Assembly (NCBI RefSeq): GCF_000331735.1
Contig: NC_020126.1
Location: forward strand, 7,815,501 to 7,879,500
Reading direction: 5' to 3'
Length of the DNA: 64,000 nucleotides
DNA from: Myxococcus stipitatus DSM 14675
GTDB lineage: Bacteria; Myxococcota; Myxococcia; Myxococcales; Myxococcaceae
Shown here: positions 53,399 to 62,704 of the stretch, piece after piece
Position numbering within the stretch: position 1 is the first letter of the stretch
How the letters are laid out: each line of letters starts with the position of its first letter
Notes under the pieces: model-generated
What the model was told of the DNA's origin: nothing
The model's input: only the letters and a program-made list of their open reading frames with translations
Databases searched by the model: none
Made by a program: the position numbers and the translations under genes

Positions 53399-54595
53399 AT
53401 GTCCACCGAGCGCCTCTACTTCGACGACCCGTTCCTCCACCGCTTCACGGCCCGCGTCGTGGCCCACGGCACCTGGAACGGCGCGGCCTCCGTCGTCCTG
53501 GACCGCACGGCCTTCTACCCGGAGGCCGGCGGACAGATGGCGGACCACGGCGTACTGGGCGGGCTGCCCGTGCGCGACGTGCAGGTGGATGACGCGGGCA
53601 CGGTGCACCACCTGCTGGACGTGGGCGAAGCAGGCGCGCTGCCCGCCCCCGGGCTCACGCTGGACGGCGTGGTGGAGGCCGAGCGCCGCCGCGTCCACAT
53701 GTCCCTGCACACCGGGCAGCACATGCTGTCGCGCGCGCTCCTGGACATCGCGGGCGCGGCCACGGTGTCCTCGCGGCTGGGCGCCGTGTGCACCATCGAC
53801 ACGGACCAGGACACCCTGGACGAGCAGCGCGTCGCGGAGGCCGAGGCCCACGTCAACGCCACCATCGACGCGGACCTCCCGATTCGCGCCTTCTTCCCCA
53901 CGCCGGAGGAGCTCGCCGCGCTGCCCCTGCGCCGCGCCCCGAAGGTGACGGACCACATCCGCGTCATCCAGGTGGGCGACTTCGACGTGTCCCCCTGCGG
54001 AGGCACCCACTGCACGCGCACCGGCCAGGTGGGCCTGGTGCGGGTGCTGGGCGTGGAGCGCTACAAGGGCAAGGGCCGCGTCCTCTTCTCCGCGGGCCCT
54101 CGGGCTCGCAAGGAGCTGTGGGAGGAGGCGGGCACCCTGCGCGCCCTGAGCCGAGCCTTCACCTGCGGCCCCCTGGAAGTGCCCACCGTGGTGGACAAGC
54201 TGCGCCGGGAGCTGGCCGAGGCCCGCGAGGCCCTGGGCGCCGCCCGCGCGAAGCGGGCCGAGCACACCGCCACGGAGCTCGCCGCCACGCTGGACGCCTC
54301 CGCCAACAAGCACGTCGTCGCCGTCCTGGAGGGCGCGGGCCCCGAAGAGCTGCGCGCGGTGGCCGCCCGCCTCACCTCCCGGCCGGACGCGGTGGTGTTC
54401 CTCGCCGGCCGCACCCCGGAGGGGCTCGCCGTCCTCATCGCCCGGGGCGCCGCGTCTGCCTTCGGGTGCGGCGCCTTCCTCAAGCGCGCCGCGGCGGCCT
54501 CCGGGGGCCGGGGCGGAGGGCGCCCCGAGCACGCCGAGGGCCGCCTCCCCGCCTCCACCGACTGGCCCGCGCTGGTCGCATCCTTGCCCACCTGA
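53399..54595 (+). CDS. AlaX-type alanyl-tRNA editing protein with DHHA1-like domain
   Basis: 398 residues from ATG at 53399. The N-terminal domain carries DRTAFYPEAGGQ, as in AlaRS, followed by the zinc-binding HTGQH and the CGGTHC pair (C-x3-H set), the editing site that removes serine or glycine from tRNA-Ala. A coiled coil (KLRRELAEAREALGAARAKRAE in parts) and a C-terminal DHHA1-like domain with GCGAFLKRAAAASGGRGGGRP follow. It is therefore the long AlaX-L form. It acts in trans in the cytoplasm. The gene is 48 bases after the P450 gene on the same strand. Confidence 0.9.
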   Translation: MSTERLYFDDPFLHRFTARVVAHGTWNGAASVVLDRTAFYPEAGGQMADHGVLGGLPVRDVQVDDAGTVHHLLDVGEAGALPAPGLTLDGVVEAERRRVHMSLHTGQHMLSRALLDIAGAATVSSRLGAVCTIDTDQDTLDEQRVAEAEAHVNATIDADLPIRAFFPTPEELAALPLRRAPKVTDHIRVIQVGDFDVSPCGGTHCTRTGQVGLVRVLGVERYKGKGRVLFSAGPRARKELWEEAGTLRALSRAFTCGPLEVPTVVDKLRRELAEAREALGAARAKRAEHTATELAATLDASANKHVVAVLEGAGPEELRAVAARLTSRPDAVVFLAGRTPEGLAVLIARGAASAFGCGAFLKRAAAASGGRGGGRPEHAEGRLPASTDWPALVASLPT

Positions 54596-54711
54596 ACCCC
54601 GCCCCGGGAGGCTCGCCCGCAACGCGGCGCGTCACGGGGCAGATCCACCGAAGGGATTAATCGGGGGGCGTTTGCTGGCAGGGGGGCGCTCCACGCGTGG
54701 AACGACATGAG

Positions 54712-55290
54712 ATGATGGGTGCAGGGGTTCGCGCCACGATGGACGATGGGCAGCACCAACAGTTCGATGCATTCGCCCGCTCGAGACGGCCGGGATTGCT
54801 GCGCCTTGCCCGGCGACTGTGTGTCGGGGGAGGCATCGAAGCCGAGGACCTGGTGCAGGAGACGCTGGAGCGCGCCTACCGGAACTTCGACCGGCTGGTG
54901 ACGGAGAACCCCAGCGCGGTGAGCGTGTGGTTGAGCACCACACTGAGCAACCGTTTCCTGGACCACTGCCGCCGCAGACGCACGGAAGTCCTGGGGGCTC
55001 CGTCGCTGCGGGTCGTGCAGACGCCCGAGGTGTCTGGAGAGCCCACACCCATGGAGCAGTGGGAGCAGGTGACCCGCGAGGACTTCCTGCGCGCCATCGA
55101 ACAGCTGCGCCCTCCGCAGATTCGGGAGGCCTACCGGCTGCATGTGGCGGGGCTGCGGTATCGCGCCATCGCGGAGCAGTTGGATGCCCCCGAGGGAACG
55201 GTGGGCCGGTGGCTCAGTGAAGCGCGCAAGGCGCTGCGGGAGCTGCTGACCGGAGGCGCCTCCTCGGGCGAGGGCAGGGCGAGACCATGA
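54712..55290 (+). CDS. ECF-type RNA polymerase sigma factor
   Basis: 192 residues if ATG at 54712 is used; GTG at 54697 and ATG at 54739 are in-frame alternatives. Region 2 lies at residues ~30-85 (GLLRLARRLC, EAEDLVQETLERAYRNFDRL, VSVWLSTTLSNRFLDHCRRRR). Region 4 is at ~120-180 (FLRAIEQLRPPQIREAYRLH, YRAIAEQLDAPEGTVGRWL). It should redirect RNA polymerase to a small set of promoters. Its stop overlaps the start of the anti-sigma/CHAT gene by four bases (ATGA at 55287), so the sigma factor and its presumed inhibitor are translated together. Confidence 0.9.
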   Translation: MMGAGVRATMDDGQHQQFDAFARSRRPGLLRLARRLCVGGGIEAEDLVQETLERAYRNFDRLVTENPSAVSVWLSTTLSNRFLDHCRRRRTEVLGAPSLRVVQTPEVSGEPTPMEQWEQVTREDFLRAIEQLRPPQIREAYRLHVAGLRYRAIAEQLDAPEGTVGRWLSEARKALRELLTGGASSGEGRARP

Positions 55291-58229
55291 ACGAGCTGTG
55301 CGGCAAGCTGGAGTCTTTCATCGACGGGGAGCTGGCACCGGTGGACGCGGAGAACTTCCGCCACCACCTGACCCGCTGCCACGCGTGCGAGACCCGGATG
55401 AAGGAACTGCTCGCGCTCGCGCTCCTCGCGGACGACGCCCTGCACTCCACGGGCGACGGAACCGTCTTCGTTCCGGCGCGACTCCACCTCCTCAAGCGGA
55501 GGCGGACCTGGATGATGGTGGTGCCGCTGGCGCTGGCCGCGGGCCTGGCGGCGTGGGTGCTCGTCTCGCGGACAGGTGCGGAGCCGGTCTCTTCCGAGCT
55601 GTGGCTGGGCCAGTCTCCCGGGCGGACGCTCGAGGCCCGGCTGACGTACCCCAGCGCGGACCGGCACCGCCCCTATGAGGTGATGCGCAGCGGCGGCGAC
55701 AAGCCCCGCGCCATGTCCCTCCGGGAGCTGGCGAAGCTGGAGGAAGCGGGAGACGAGCGAGGCATCGCGTCCGCCTACCTCTTGCGGGGAGACGCGGCCC
55801 AGGCCCGGGCCTTCCTCGACCGCCTGCCCGCGTCGGCGGACCAGGACTCGGACCAGGCGGTGCTCCTGCTCCAGCAGGGCGAGCCCGAGCAGGCGTTGAC
55901 GCTGTTGGACCGCGCGCTGAAGCAGCGCCCCCAGCATCCGCAGGCCCTGTGGAATCGCGGGCTGGCGCTGAAGGCGCTGGGGCTCTCGCTGCAAGCGGCG
56001 GAGGCGTTCGAGCGGGTGTCGGCGCTGAAGGAGCCCGGCTGGAGCGAGGAGGCCGCGCGGCGCGCCGCCGAGTTACGGCAGCAGGAGCAGGAGAAGCGCA
56101 AGGAGTGGAAGGGCGCGAAGGAGGCGTGCGACCGCATGGTGGCGGGGGGCGCGCCTCTCTCGCAGGGACTGGCGGCGCGGCACCCCGGCCTCTCCCGTCT
56201 GTGTTTCTACGATGCCCTGCGCGCGGCCACCTCCCCCGCGCGCGTGGACGAGCTGAGGCCCCTGGCCCGGCAGCTGGACGCGGTGGATGGGGGCTCGCAC
56301 CTGGATGAGGCGCTCCAGCGCATCTCGAGGGCGGACCTGGGCGCTCGCAAGCCCTTCGCCGCGGATTATGTGCGGCTGACGCGCGGAGAGCTGCCGCCCC
56401 CGGCGCTGGACGCGTTGATCGTGAAGCTGCGCGAGGCCCGGCACGACGACCTGCTGCTCGGCACGCTGTTGTTCCTGCGGGACTCGCGCCAGTTCGAGGA
56501 GGAGTACCGCTCGCTCGCGCTGGGCACCCAGGACCCGTGGTTCGCGCTGCTGGCGGAGGAGCGCCAGGCCCGCGCGGACATCCAGCGCGGCCAGACGCCT
56601 CGGGCGCGGACGCGGCTGACGGAGGCCCTTCGCGGCTGCGGCACCGAGTCGCGCTTCAACTATCGCTGCCTGGAGCTCCAGCGGAACCTGGCGCTGGTGG
56701 AGCGGCAGCTGCACCGCCCCGTGGAGTCGCGCTCGCATGCGCTGGCGGCGCTGGCGCGGGCCCGCGCGAGCCGGGAGTGGACCAAGGAGTGGCGGCTGCT
56801 CCAGGAGTTGGGGCAGGCGGCGCTGTTCCATGGGGATGTGTCGCTGGCGCGCGCGTACCTGGAGGAGACCATCCAGCGCCTGCCGGAGCGCTGCGAGGAC
56901 CACGAGTCGGCCTACGCCAACCTCGCGCTCGCCTTCTATCGGACGCTGGACTTCGCGGGCGCCCGGGAGCAATTGGACCGCGCCGCGCGGTGTGGACAGC
57001 CGCCGTCGCTGGCGCGCGCCTTCGTCATCGCGGACCTGGCCCATACCCAGGAGCGCCGCATCGAGGACACCGCGGTCCTGACACGCGGCCTGGAGGCGCT
57101 GCGCGCGATGCCCTCGCGGCTGGAGACGGCGGGCGAGAGCGCGATGCTGCGCCACATCGAAGGGCGCTTCTTCGTCGAGCAGGACCGCAACCGGGGCCAG
57201 GAGCTCTTGCGCAAGGCCATCGACGAGGCGGCGCCGCTGCTGGGCTCGGACGTCAACGCGCGCAAGGCGCGGGTCTACAGCTTCACGTCGCTCATCCTCG
57301 ATGCCGCGCGGCACGGTGAATACGAGCGGGCCCTGGCCCTCTTCACCGAGGAGCGCGGCCTGCCTCGCGCGGAGCACTGCGTGCTGGGCGTGACGGTGGA
57401 CGACGAGCGCACGGCGCTGGTGGCCCGCGACGCGAAGGGCAAGCTCCTGGGGCACTACGACACGGACCGGCGCGAGCGGCTGGAGAGCGTGGAGGGTCTG
57501 GTGCCCGACGCGCTGGCGGAAGCCCTGCGCCCGTGTGTCACGGTGAACGTGCTGGCGCGTCCGCCCGTGCTGGGCAAGCCGGGCCTCTTGCCGTCGGATA
57601 TCGCGTGGGCGTACCAGGTGGGCCCCTCGCTGGAGGAGCGGACGGCGGCGCCGGGTCCCCGCCTGGTGGTGGCGGATGTGAATGCGCCCGCGGAATTGCG
57701 CCTTCCCGCGCTGCGCGCGTGGAGCCCGGGGGAGGAGGCGGGCGCGGGGCTCAGGCTGTTGAAGGGGGCCTCCGCGACGCCCTCCCAGGTGCTTCGTGCG
57801 ATGCGCGACGCCGCGGAGGTTCAGATTCATGCGCACGGCGTGGTCGACCCGAACGTGGTGGACGGTTCGCTGCTGGTCCTCTCGCCCGAGGAGCAGGGAG
57901 GGCGGTATGCCCTGACGGCCGGGGACCTCCAGGGGCATCCGCTTCAGGGCAGGCCCGTGGTGCTCCTGGCGGCGTGTCACGCGGCGCACAGCAAGGCGTA
58001 CTTCCATGAGACCTTCGGGCTTCCCGTGGCCTTTGTCGAATCCGGCGCGCGAGCCGTGCTCGCCGCCACGCAAGAGATTCCCGATGCCGAGGCATCGGAC
58101 TTCTTCGAGCCGGTGCTGGCGCGCATTCGCGAGGGGCTCCCCGCCGCCCGAGTCCTTCGCGATGCACGGCAGGACTGGCTTCGCAGCCGGGGAAGCCCCT
58201 GGGTCCGCCAGGTGCTTCTCTTCGAATAG
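55287..58229 (+). CDS. Anti-sigma zinc finger - membrane helix - TPR - CHAT protease
   Basis: 980 residues from ATG at 55287. Residues 1-40 are a zf-HC2 anti-sigma zinc finger with the ligands C5, H27, C31 and C34. Residues 74-94 form a single hydrophobic membrane helix after a basic KRRR segment, so the zinc finger should be cytoplasmic and the rest periplasmic. Residues ~130-700 are repeated helical pairs of the TPR type. The C-terminal ~240 residues are a CHAT domain, the caspase-like fold, with the catalytic dyad H850 (in IHAHG) and C897 (in LLAACHA) both present. The protein thus joins an anti-sigma domain to a protease. Direct proof of proteolytic activity is lacking; the lipoprotein encoded next may be its partner or substrate. 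Confidence 0.9.
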   Translation: MNELCGKLESFIDGELAPVDAENFRHHLTRCHACETRMKELLALALLADDALHSTGDGTVFVPARLHLLKRRRTWMMVVPLALAAGLAAWVLVSRTGAEPVSSELWLGQSPGRTLEARLTYPSADRHRPYEVMRSGGDKPRAMSLRELAKLEEAGDERGIASAYLLRGDAAQARAFLDRLPASADQDSDQAVLLLQQGEPEQALTLLDRALKQRPQHPQALWNRGLALKALGLSLQAAEAFERVSALKEPGWSEEAARRAAELRQQEQEKRKEWKGAKEACDRMVAGGAPLSQGLAARHPGLSRLCFYDALRAATSPARVDELRPLARQLDAVDGGSHLDEALQRISRADLGARKPFAADYVRLTRGELPPPALDALIVKLREARHDDLLLGTLLFLRDSRQFEEEYRSLALGTQDPWFALLAEERQARADIQRGQTPRARTRLTEALRGCGTESRFNYRCLELQRNLALVERQLHRPVESRSHALAALARARASREWTKEWRLLQELGQAALFHGDVSLARAYLEETIQRLPERCEDHESAYANLALAFYRTLDFAGAREQLDRAARCGQPPSLARAFVIADLAHTQERRIEDTAVLTRGLEALRAMPSRLETAGESAMLRHIEGRFFVEQDRNRGQELLRKAIDEAAPLLGSDVNARKARVYSFTSLILDAARHGEYERALALFTEERGLPRAEHCVLGVTVDDERTALVARDAKGKLLGHYDTDRRERLESVEGLVPDALAEALRPCVTVNVLARPPVLGKPGLLPSDIAWAYQVGPSLEERTAAPGPRLVVADVNAPAELRLPALRAWSPGEEAGAGLRLLKGASATPSQVLRAMRDAAEVQIHAHGVVDPNVVDGSLLVLSPEEQGGRYALTAGDLQGHPLQGRPVVLLAACHAAHSKAYFHETFGLPVAFVESGARAVLAATQEIPDAEASDFFEPVLARIREGLPAARVLRDARQDWLRSRGSPWVRQVLLFE

Positions 58230-58264
58230 CCGTCACAACACCCTCTGAGAGCGCACCAAGCCCC

Positions 58265-58837
58265 ATGAAGAAAAGTCTCCTGCTGGTTCCCTTGCTGCTG
58301 AGCCTGGCCGCGTGTCGTCACGTCAACACGGTCCCCTCGACGCAGCAGATTCAGCGCAGCGCACCCGAAGGAACGCTCGTGCGCGTCACCCTGCGAGACA
58401 GGGACAACCCCACACGCCTCACCGTCTACACGGTGGATGTGAGCCGGGACGAAATCGTCGCCCAGTCGAACCAGCGCCCGCCGCCGACGCGCAGGCCGCT
58501 GGAGGCCCCCGGCACGGAGGCCACGAGCGAGTCGTCCACCTCCTCCATGCAGCAGGCGCCTCCGAACGACCCGGCGAAGCTCGTGGGCGACGTGGAGCTC
58601 TACGTCGACTGCTTCCCCAAGGATGAGAAGGAAGGCTGCATCAACGTGGCGGACCTCAACGACGGAGACCCGGGTGGCTCCTCCGGCGGTGGCGGCGACC
58701 CCACGGGCCACCGTCGCCTGAGCGACCGGGTGAAGCGTCTGGCTGGCCTCACCTACTGGTCCACGACGGAGGCGGGCATCCCGACCACCCGCGCCAAGCT
58801 GCAGCAGGCCCCCGCTCCGACGCCTGGGGCGAAGTAG
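58265..58837 (+). CDS. Hypothetical lipoprotein of the sigma/CHAT cassette
   Basis: 190 residues from ATG at 58265, 35 bases after the CHAT gene. Signal with lipobox LAAC at position 18. The body begins with short strands (GTLVRVTLRDRD, RLTVYTVDVSRDEIVA), continues with a Pro/Thr/Ser-rich low-complexity stretch and a DVELYVDCFP-CIN cysteine pair, then a Gly/Ser-rich segment and a basic C-terminus. I recognise no family. Position, same strand and periplasmic location make it a natural partner or target for the CHAT protease. Confidence 0.7.
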   Translation: MKKSLLLVPLLLSLAACRHVNTVPSTQQIQRSAPEGTLVRVTLRDRDNPTRLTVYTVDVSRDEIVAQSNQRPPPTRRPLEAPGTEATSESSTSSMQQAPPNDPAKLVGDVELYVDCFPKDEKEGCINVADLNDGDPGGSSGGGGDPTGHRRLSDRVKRLAGLTYWSTTEAGIPTTRAKLQQAPAPTPGAK

Positions 58838-58860
58838 TCACCCGCCGCTGAAGTCCAGGA

Positions 58861-58894
58861 GGCTCCGGCCCGCCACGAGCGCGGCGCCGGAGCC
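58861..58894. terminator. Bidirectional terminator between convergent genes
   Basis: GGCTCCGGC (58861-58869) pairs with GCCGGAGCC (58886-58894) around a 16-base loop, followed by TTCGTCGTTTC. It sits 23 bases after the lipoprotein gene and 87 bases before the end of the convergent helicase gene. Confidence 0.55.
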
Positions 58895-58980
58895 TTCGTC
58901 GTTTCAGGAGGGCACGAGGCCAGCGAGAGACACCCTCTCGCGAGGCTCCGGGGCCCTCGACACGGAGCCGCGCGGACGCC

Positions 58981-61900
58981 TCAGGAAGGGACGAGCCCGG
59001 CGAGCGTCTCCACGTAGGAGGCGGCCACGCGCAGGAAGCGCGCGCCCTTCACGCCGGTGAGGTACTGCCGCTTCATCGCGCGCGTCGCGCCCACGTAGAA
59101 CATGGCGCGGCGGATGCGCTCGTTCTCGCGCGCGTTGCGCTCCTTCGCGCCGGCCATCCAGTTCTCCACGGTGTCGAGCGCATCCAGGCCCGCGAAGAAG
59201 ACGACGGGGCACTCGTGCCCCTTGCACGAGAAGACCGTCGTGGCCCGGACGTGGTCCACGCCGCTGACGCGGAAGTCCGTCACGTCGCGCCCGCCCTTCC
59301 CTCCGTAGGCGTGCGCGGGGACTCCGGCGCGGTTGAGCGCGTCCGTGTACTGGGATGGCATCACCGGTGCGACGACGAGGATGTCGCCCGGGTGGACGCC
59401 CTCCTCGCGGATGAGCCGGGCCACCTCCTTCGCCACCTGCCGGGCCTCGCTCGCACCCGATGCGAAGCCACGCACTTGCGGCAGCACGCCCGCGCGCTCC
59501 GTGGACTGTACGCGGTACAGGCCCTCCAGCGTCTCCTCGGGGAGCCAGAGGAGTCCCTCGCGGGCGAGCTCCCCGGCCTTCATGTACTCGCGCATGCCCG
59601 GGTCGCTGGTGCCGTGCTGGCGCATCGGGTCCAGCACCACGTTGAAGGCGACGTCCAGGATGTCTCGCGTCGCACGGAAGGTCTCCTTCAACACCCGGGT
59701 GCGGCCCCGGAAGGAGAGCCCCTCGGGGAGCTGCTCCTTGAGCGAGTCGATGGGCACCTGGCCGTAGACGTTCTGAGAGTCGTCCATGAACAGCTGGAGG
59801 CAGCGAATCTCCCGGCCGTCGGGCAGCGTGTGCGGGAGCACCAGCGCGTGGAGCATGGCGAGCGCGTTGGCATCCATGTCCTGCGCCTCGTCGACGAAGA
59901 CGCCGTCGAAGGACGCGGGCTCCACGCGGCGCAGGGCACCCACGTGCTTGATGGTGACGCGGGCTCGCAAGGCGCGTGCACGCTCGCGCCCTGCCCGCTG
60001 GACGATGGCCTCCACGAGCAGCTTGTCCACCAGCGGCGCGAGCGCGCGGTTGTAGAACGAGACGAGGACGCGTGTGTCCTCGTGCTCCAGCAGGTAGCGC
60101 GCCACCCAGTGCGCCAGGACATACGTCTTGCCGCTGCCGGCGACGCCGCGCACCAGGTGGTGGCCGTCGTCGAAGCGGCGCTCGAAGAGGGACACCTGCT
60201 CCTGGGTGAAGAGCGGTCGGGTGGGACGCGCGCCTTCGATTTCTCCGCCCAGGCTGGTGGGTGCGCTCGGCGGCGGAGGGGGAGGAGGCGCGGGCTTCTG
60301 CGGCAGGGGCATGGCCTCCAGCCGCAACGGCGAGCCCGGGAGGACGCGCAGGCGCGGCAGGAGCGACAGGAAGCGCTGGGGAATCGTCGCGCCCCGCGCC
60401 TCGTCGCGAGACGCGAGGACGAGAAGGTAGTCGCGCGCGCGGCTGGCGGCCACGTTGAGCATGGGCACCAGCGTGTGCGGAGGAAACGGACGCCCTCCGG
60501 CCACGGTGTCCACGAGCACGACGTCGTACTGGGTGCCCTGCTGCCGGTGGATGGTGGACGCGCTGAACGCATCGCCTCGGAAGCCCGCGGAGGTCCCCAG
60601 CCTTCGCAGGAGCGCGGCCTGCGCGCGGTACGGCGTGACGCAGAGGACACTCAGGCCCGCGCGCACGGCCTCCCGGGCCAGGGAGACGGCGAGCTCGGCG
60701 GACAGCTCGCGCTGATAGCCGGAGCCCGTCTCGCCCCGGCCGTGCGAGAGGCGCTTCGACTCGCGGCTGAGCCCATCCAGCACCACCCATCCCGCGCGTG
60801 TCTGCGCGAACGCGGGCACGGGGGGCGCCTTCTCCGCGCGGGCCTTGACGATGTCGCCGTCCTGGAGCGCGCCGCCGTAGCAGAAGTGGCTGACGACGCG
60901 GGCGATGTCCGGGTGCATGCGGTGCTGGGTGCGCAGCAGCAGCACGTCCGCGCGCGCGGCGTCCTTCACGGCGTCTTCCAGGTGCGACAGGCCGCTGCCA
61001 CGCAGCCACTTCTGCGAGCCCCGTCCAGCGCCCTCGGCGGCGCGGCTCACGGGGCCAATCTGCTTGGGGTCTCCGGCGAGCGTCACCCGCTCCGCGAGAG
61101 GCGCCATCAGCGCGGTGGCGGCGCGAGTCACCATGCCGGCTTCGTCCACCACGAGCCGCGCGAAGGTGCTCTTGCCTTCCAGCTCCGACACGAGGCGCAA
61201 GGCGCGGTGCACGGTGAGCACCATGAGGGGGCAGTCGCCCTTCTCCGCCTCCTTGAGCGTGGGGTCCTTCATCTTCCCGCGCAGGCCGCGAAGCTCGGCC
61301 TGGAGCTTGGCGAGCTCGTGCGCGGGGCCGCCTCGGACGCGCTGGAGGTACAGCTCGCGCTCGCGCTCCTCGATGCTCGCGCGCAGCTTGCCGCCCTTGG
61401 TGTCTTCGAGGGTGACGGTGGGCAGCTTCGCCAGGGCGTCGCTGGCGCCCGTGCCGCCCCGGAAGATGCTGCGGGCCAGGGGGCGCAGGGGGATGGGCTC
61501 TCGCTCGAGGAGCGCGCTGACACGCAGCACCAACTCATCCGCGGCGCGGTTGGTGGGAGCCACCGCGAGGATGCGCTCGCCTGGGAAGGCACGCAGGGCG
61601 CGGGCGATGAGGTCGGCGACGGCGGTCGTCTTGCCGGTGCCGGGAGGCCCCCAGATGCAGCCCCAGGGTTGGGCCCAGAGGCGGTCCGTCGGAGGAAGCT
61701 CCGCGTCCTGGGGACGCGGCACGGAGGCGGGCTCTTCTCCGCTGGCGCGGCGCAGGGCCTGGGCGAGCGCGGGCTGACGCTCCTCGTAGGCGGAGGCGGC
61801 GGTGCAGAGGGCCTCCGCGAAGTCATAGGGCCGATAGCACCAGCGGTCGGCGGAGAGCGCGCGGCGGTCCACGTCATCGCCATGGTCGGGGGCGGCGAAG

Positions 61901-62472
61901 ACGCGGCCGGACTCGAAGTCGAGGTGGACGACGTCGCCGCCGAAGACACACTCCTCGCCCAGGAAGCCCAGGAGCGAGCCACCGGACCAATCCGGGTCCG
62001 CGGCGGGCACGGGGACCAGGGAGATGACGCCGGGACCTTGGAGGCTGACCTGTCGCGCGTCTTGCAGCAGCTTGGCGCGGTACTGGCTGCGCTCGGACAG
62101 GAGGGCTTCGCTCAGGTCCTCTGGGAGGTAGGCGGGAGGCTTCCAGGCCTCGCGGCGCTTGCCGGTGGCGACGGCGGCCTGCATCGCCTGTCGCTCGGCC
62201 GTGGAGACATCCGAGGGCGCGGCCACGTCACGGGGGGCCGGAGCCGCATCCGGAGGAGGCGGCGGCTTCGCGGCACGACCTCGAGAGCGGGCCAGTGCGA
62301 GCAGCGGATTGGGCGAGCGAGGGAGGTCCTCCGGACTCGGCGCTGGGGCAGGAGCCCGCGCTGGCGAGGGAGGCGGTGCATCGTCGTACTCGACGTGAAG
62401 CTCCCGGACGGAGTCATCCTCGGGCGAAGCGGAGCGCCCTTCGGGGACGACGTTGTGCATCCGGTGCGTCAT
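58981..62472 (-). CDS. Double SF1 helicase (Upf1-like core plus UvrD-like core)
   Basis: 1163 residues from ATG at 62472 (a second ATG four codons later is possible). After a Pro/Ala-rich N-terminus comes the first core: Walker A GPPGTGKTT (residues ~275-282), Walker B LVVDEAG, AGDPKQIGPV, QHRMHPDIA, STIHRQQGTQYDVVLVD and LNVAASRARDYLLVL. This is the Upf1/DNA2-type SF1B order. A proline run separates the second core: Walker A GVAGSGKTY (776-783), VFVDEAQDMD, MDDSQNVYGQ, LKETFRAT, TTVFSCKGHECPVVFFAGL and FYVGATRAM, the UvrD/Rep-type SF1A order. Both cores look complete. No nuclease motif is obvious. Role is open: repair, replication restart or phage defence. Confidence 0.85.
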   Translation of the reverse strand: MTHRMHNVVPEGRSASPEDDSVRELHVEYDDAPPPSPARAPAPAPSPEDLPRSPNPLLALARSRGRAAKPPPPPDAAPAPRDVAAPSDVSTAERQAMQAAVATGKRREAWKPPAYLPEDLSEALLSERSQYRAKLLQDARQVSLQGPGVISLVPVPAADPDWSGGSLLGFLGEECVFGGDVVHLDFESGRVFAAPDHGDDVDRRALSADRWCYRPYDFAEALCTAASAYEERQPALAQALRRASGEEPASVPRPQDAELPPTDRLWAQPWGCIWGPPGTGKTTAVADLIARALRAFPGERILAVAPTNRAADELVLRVSALLEREPIPLRPLARSIFRGGTGASDALAKLPTVTLEDTKGGKLRASIEERERELYLQRVRGGPAHELAKLQAELRGLRGKMKDPTLKEAEKGDCPLMVLTVHRALRLVSELEGKSTFARLVVDEAGMVTRAATALMAPLAERVTLAGDPKQIGPVSRAAEGAGRGSQKWLRGSGLSHLEDAVKDAARADVLLLRTQHRMHPDIARVVSHFCYGGALQDGDIVKARAEKAPPVPAFAQTRAGWVVLDGLSRESKRLSHGRGETGSGYQRELSAELAVSLAREAVRAGLSVLCVTPYRAQAALLRRLGTSAGFRGDAFSASTIHRQQGTQYDVVLVDTVAGGRPFPPHTLVPMLNVAASRARDYLLVLASRDEARGATIPQRFLSLLPRLRVLPGSPLRLEAMPLPQKPAPPPPPPPSAPTSLGGEIEGARPTRPLFTQEQVSLFERRFDDGHHLVRGVAGSGKTYVLAHWVARYLLEHEDTRVLVSFYNRALAPLVDKLLVEAIVQRAGRERARALRARVTIKHVGALRRVEPASFDGVFVDEAQDMDANALAMLHALVLPHTLPDGREIRCLQLFMDDSQNVYGQVPIDSLKEQLPEGLSFRGRTRVLKETFRATRDILDVAFNVVLDPMRQHGTSDPGMREYMKAGELAREGLLWLPEETLEGLYRVQSTERAGVLPQVRGFASGASEARQVAKEVARLIREEGVHPGDILVVAPVMPSQYTDALNRAGVPAHAYGGKGGRDVTDFRVSGVDHVRATTVFSCKGHECPVVFFAGLDALDTVENWMAGAKERNARENERIRRAMFYVGATRAMKRQYLTGVKGARFLRVAASYVETLAGLVPS

Positions 62473-62704
62473 GACGGGGGCGCGCGAAGGTAGGGGACGG
62501 GTGGATCCCCGTCAATGCACGCGGACGGCCGCGCTCGCGCCCAAGACACAGCGGGGAAGACCTGGGCCGGGTGGCGTGAAACACACGGTCCACTGCCCAC
62601 CCGCCAGAAGGCCCAGTGTCTGGTGGACACCCACCCCACCGCCGGGTTTGCTTCCTCGGCCCCAAGATGTTTAGGGGTGAAGCCCCCGCAGCCGCCCCAT
62701 CGCC

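Noticed and set aside
50056..54595. A biosynthetic gene cluster around the P450 gene
   Set aside because: No polyketide synthase, peptide synthetase, terpene cyclase or precursor peptide is present; the neighbours are signalling and tRNA-editing genes.
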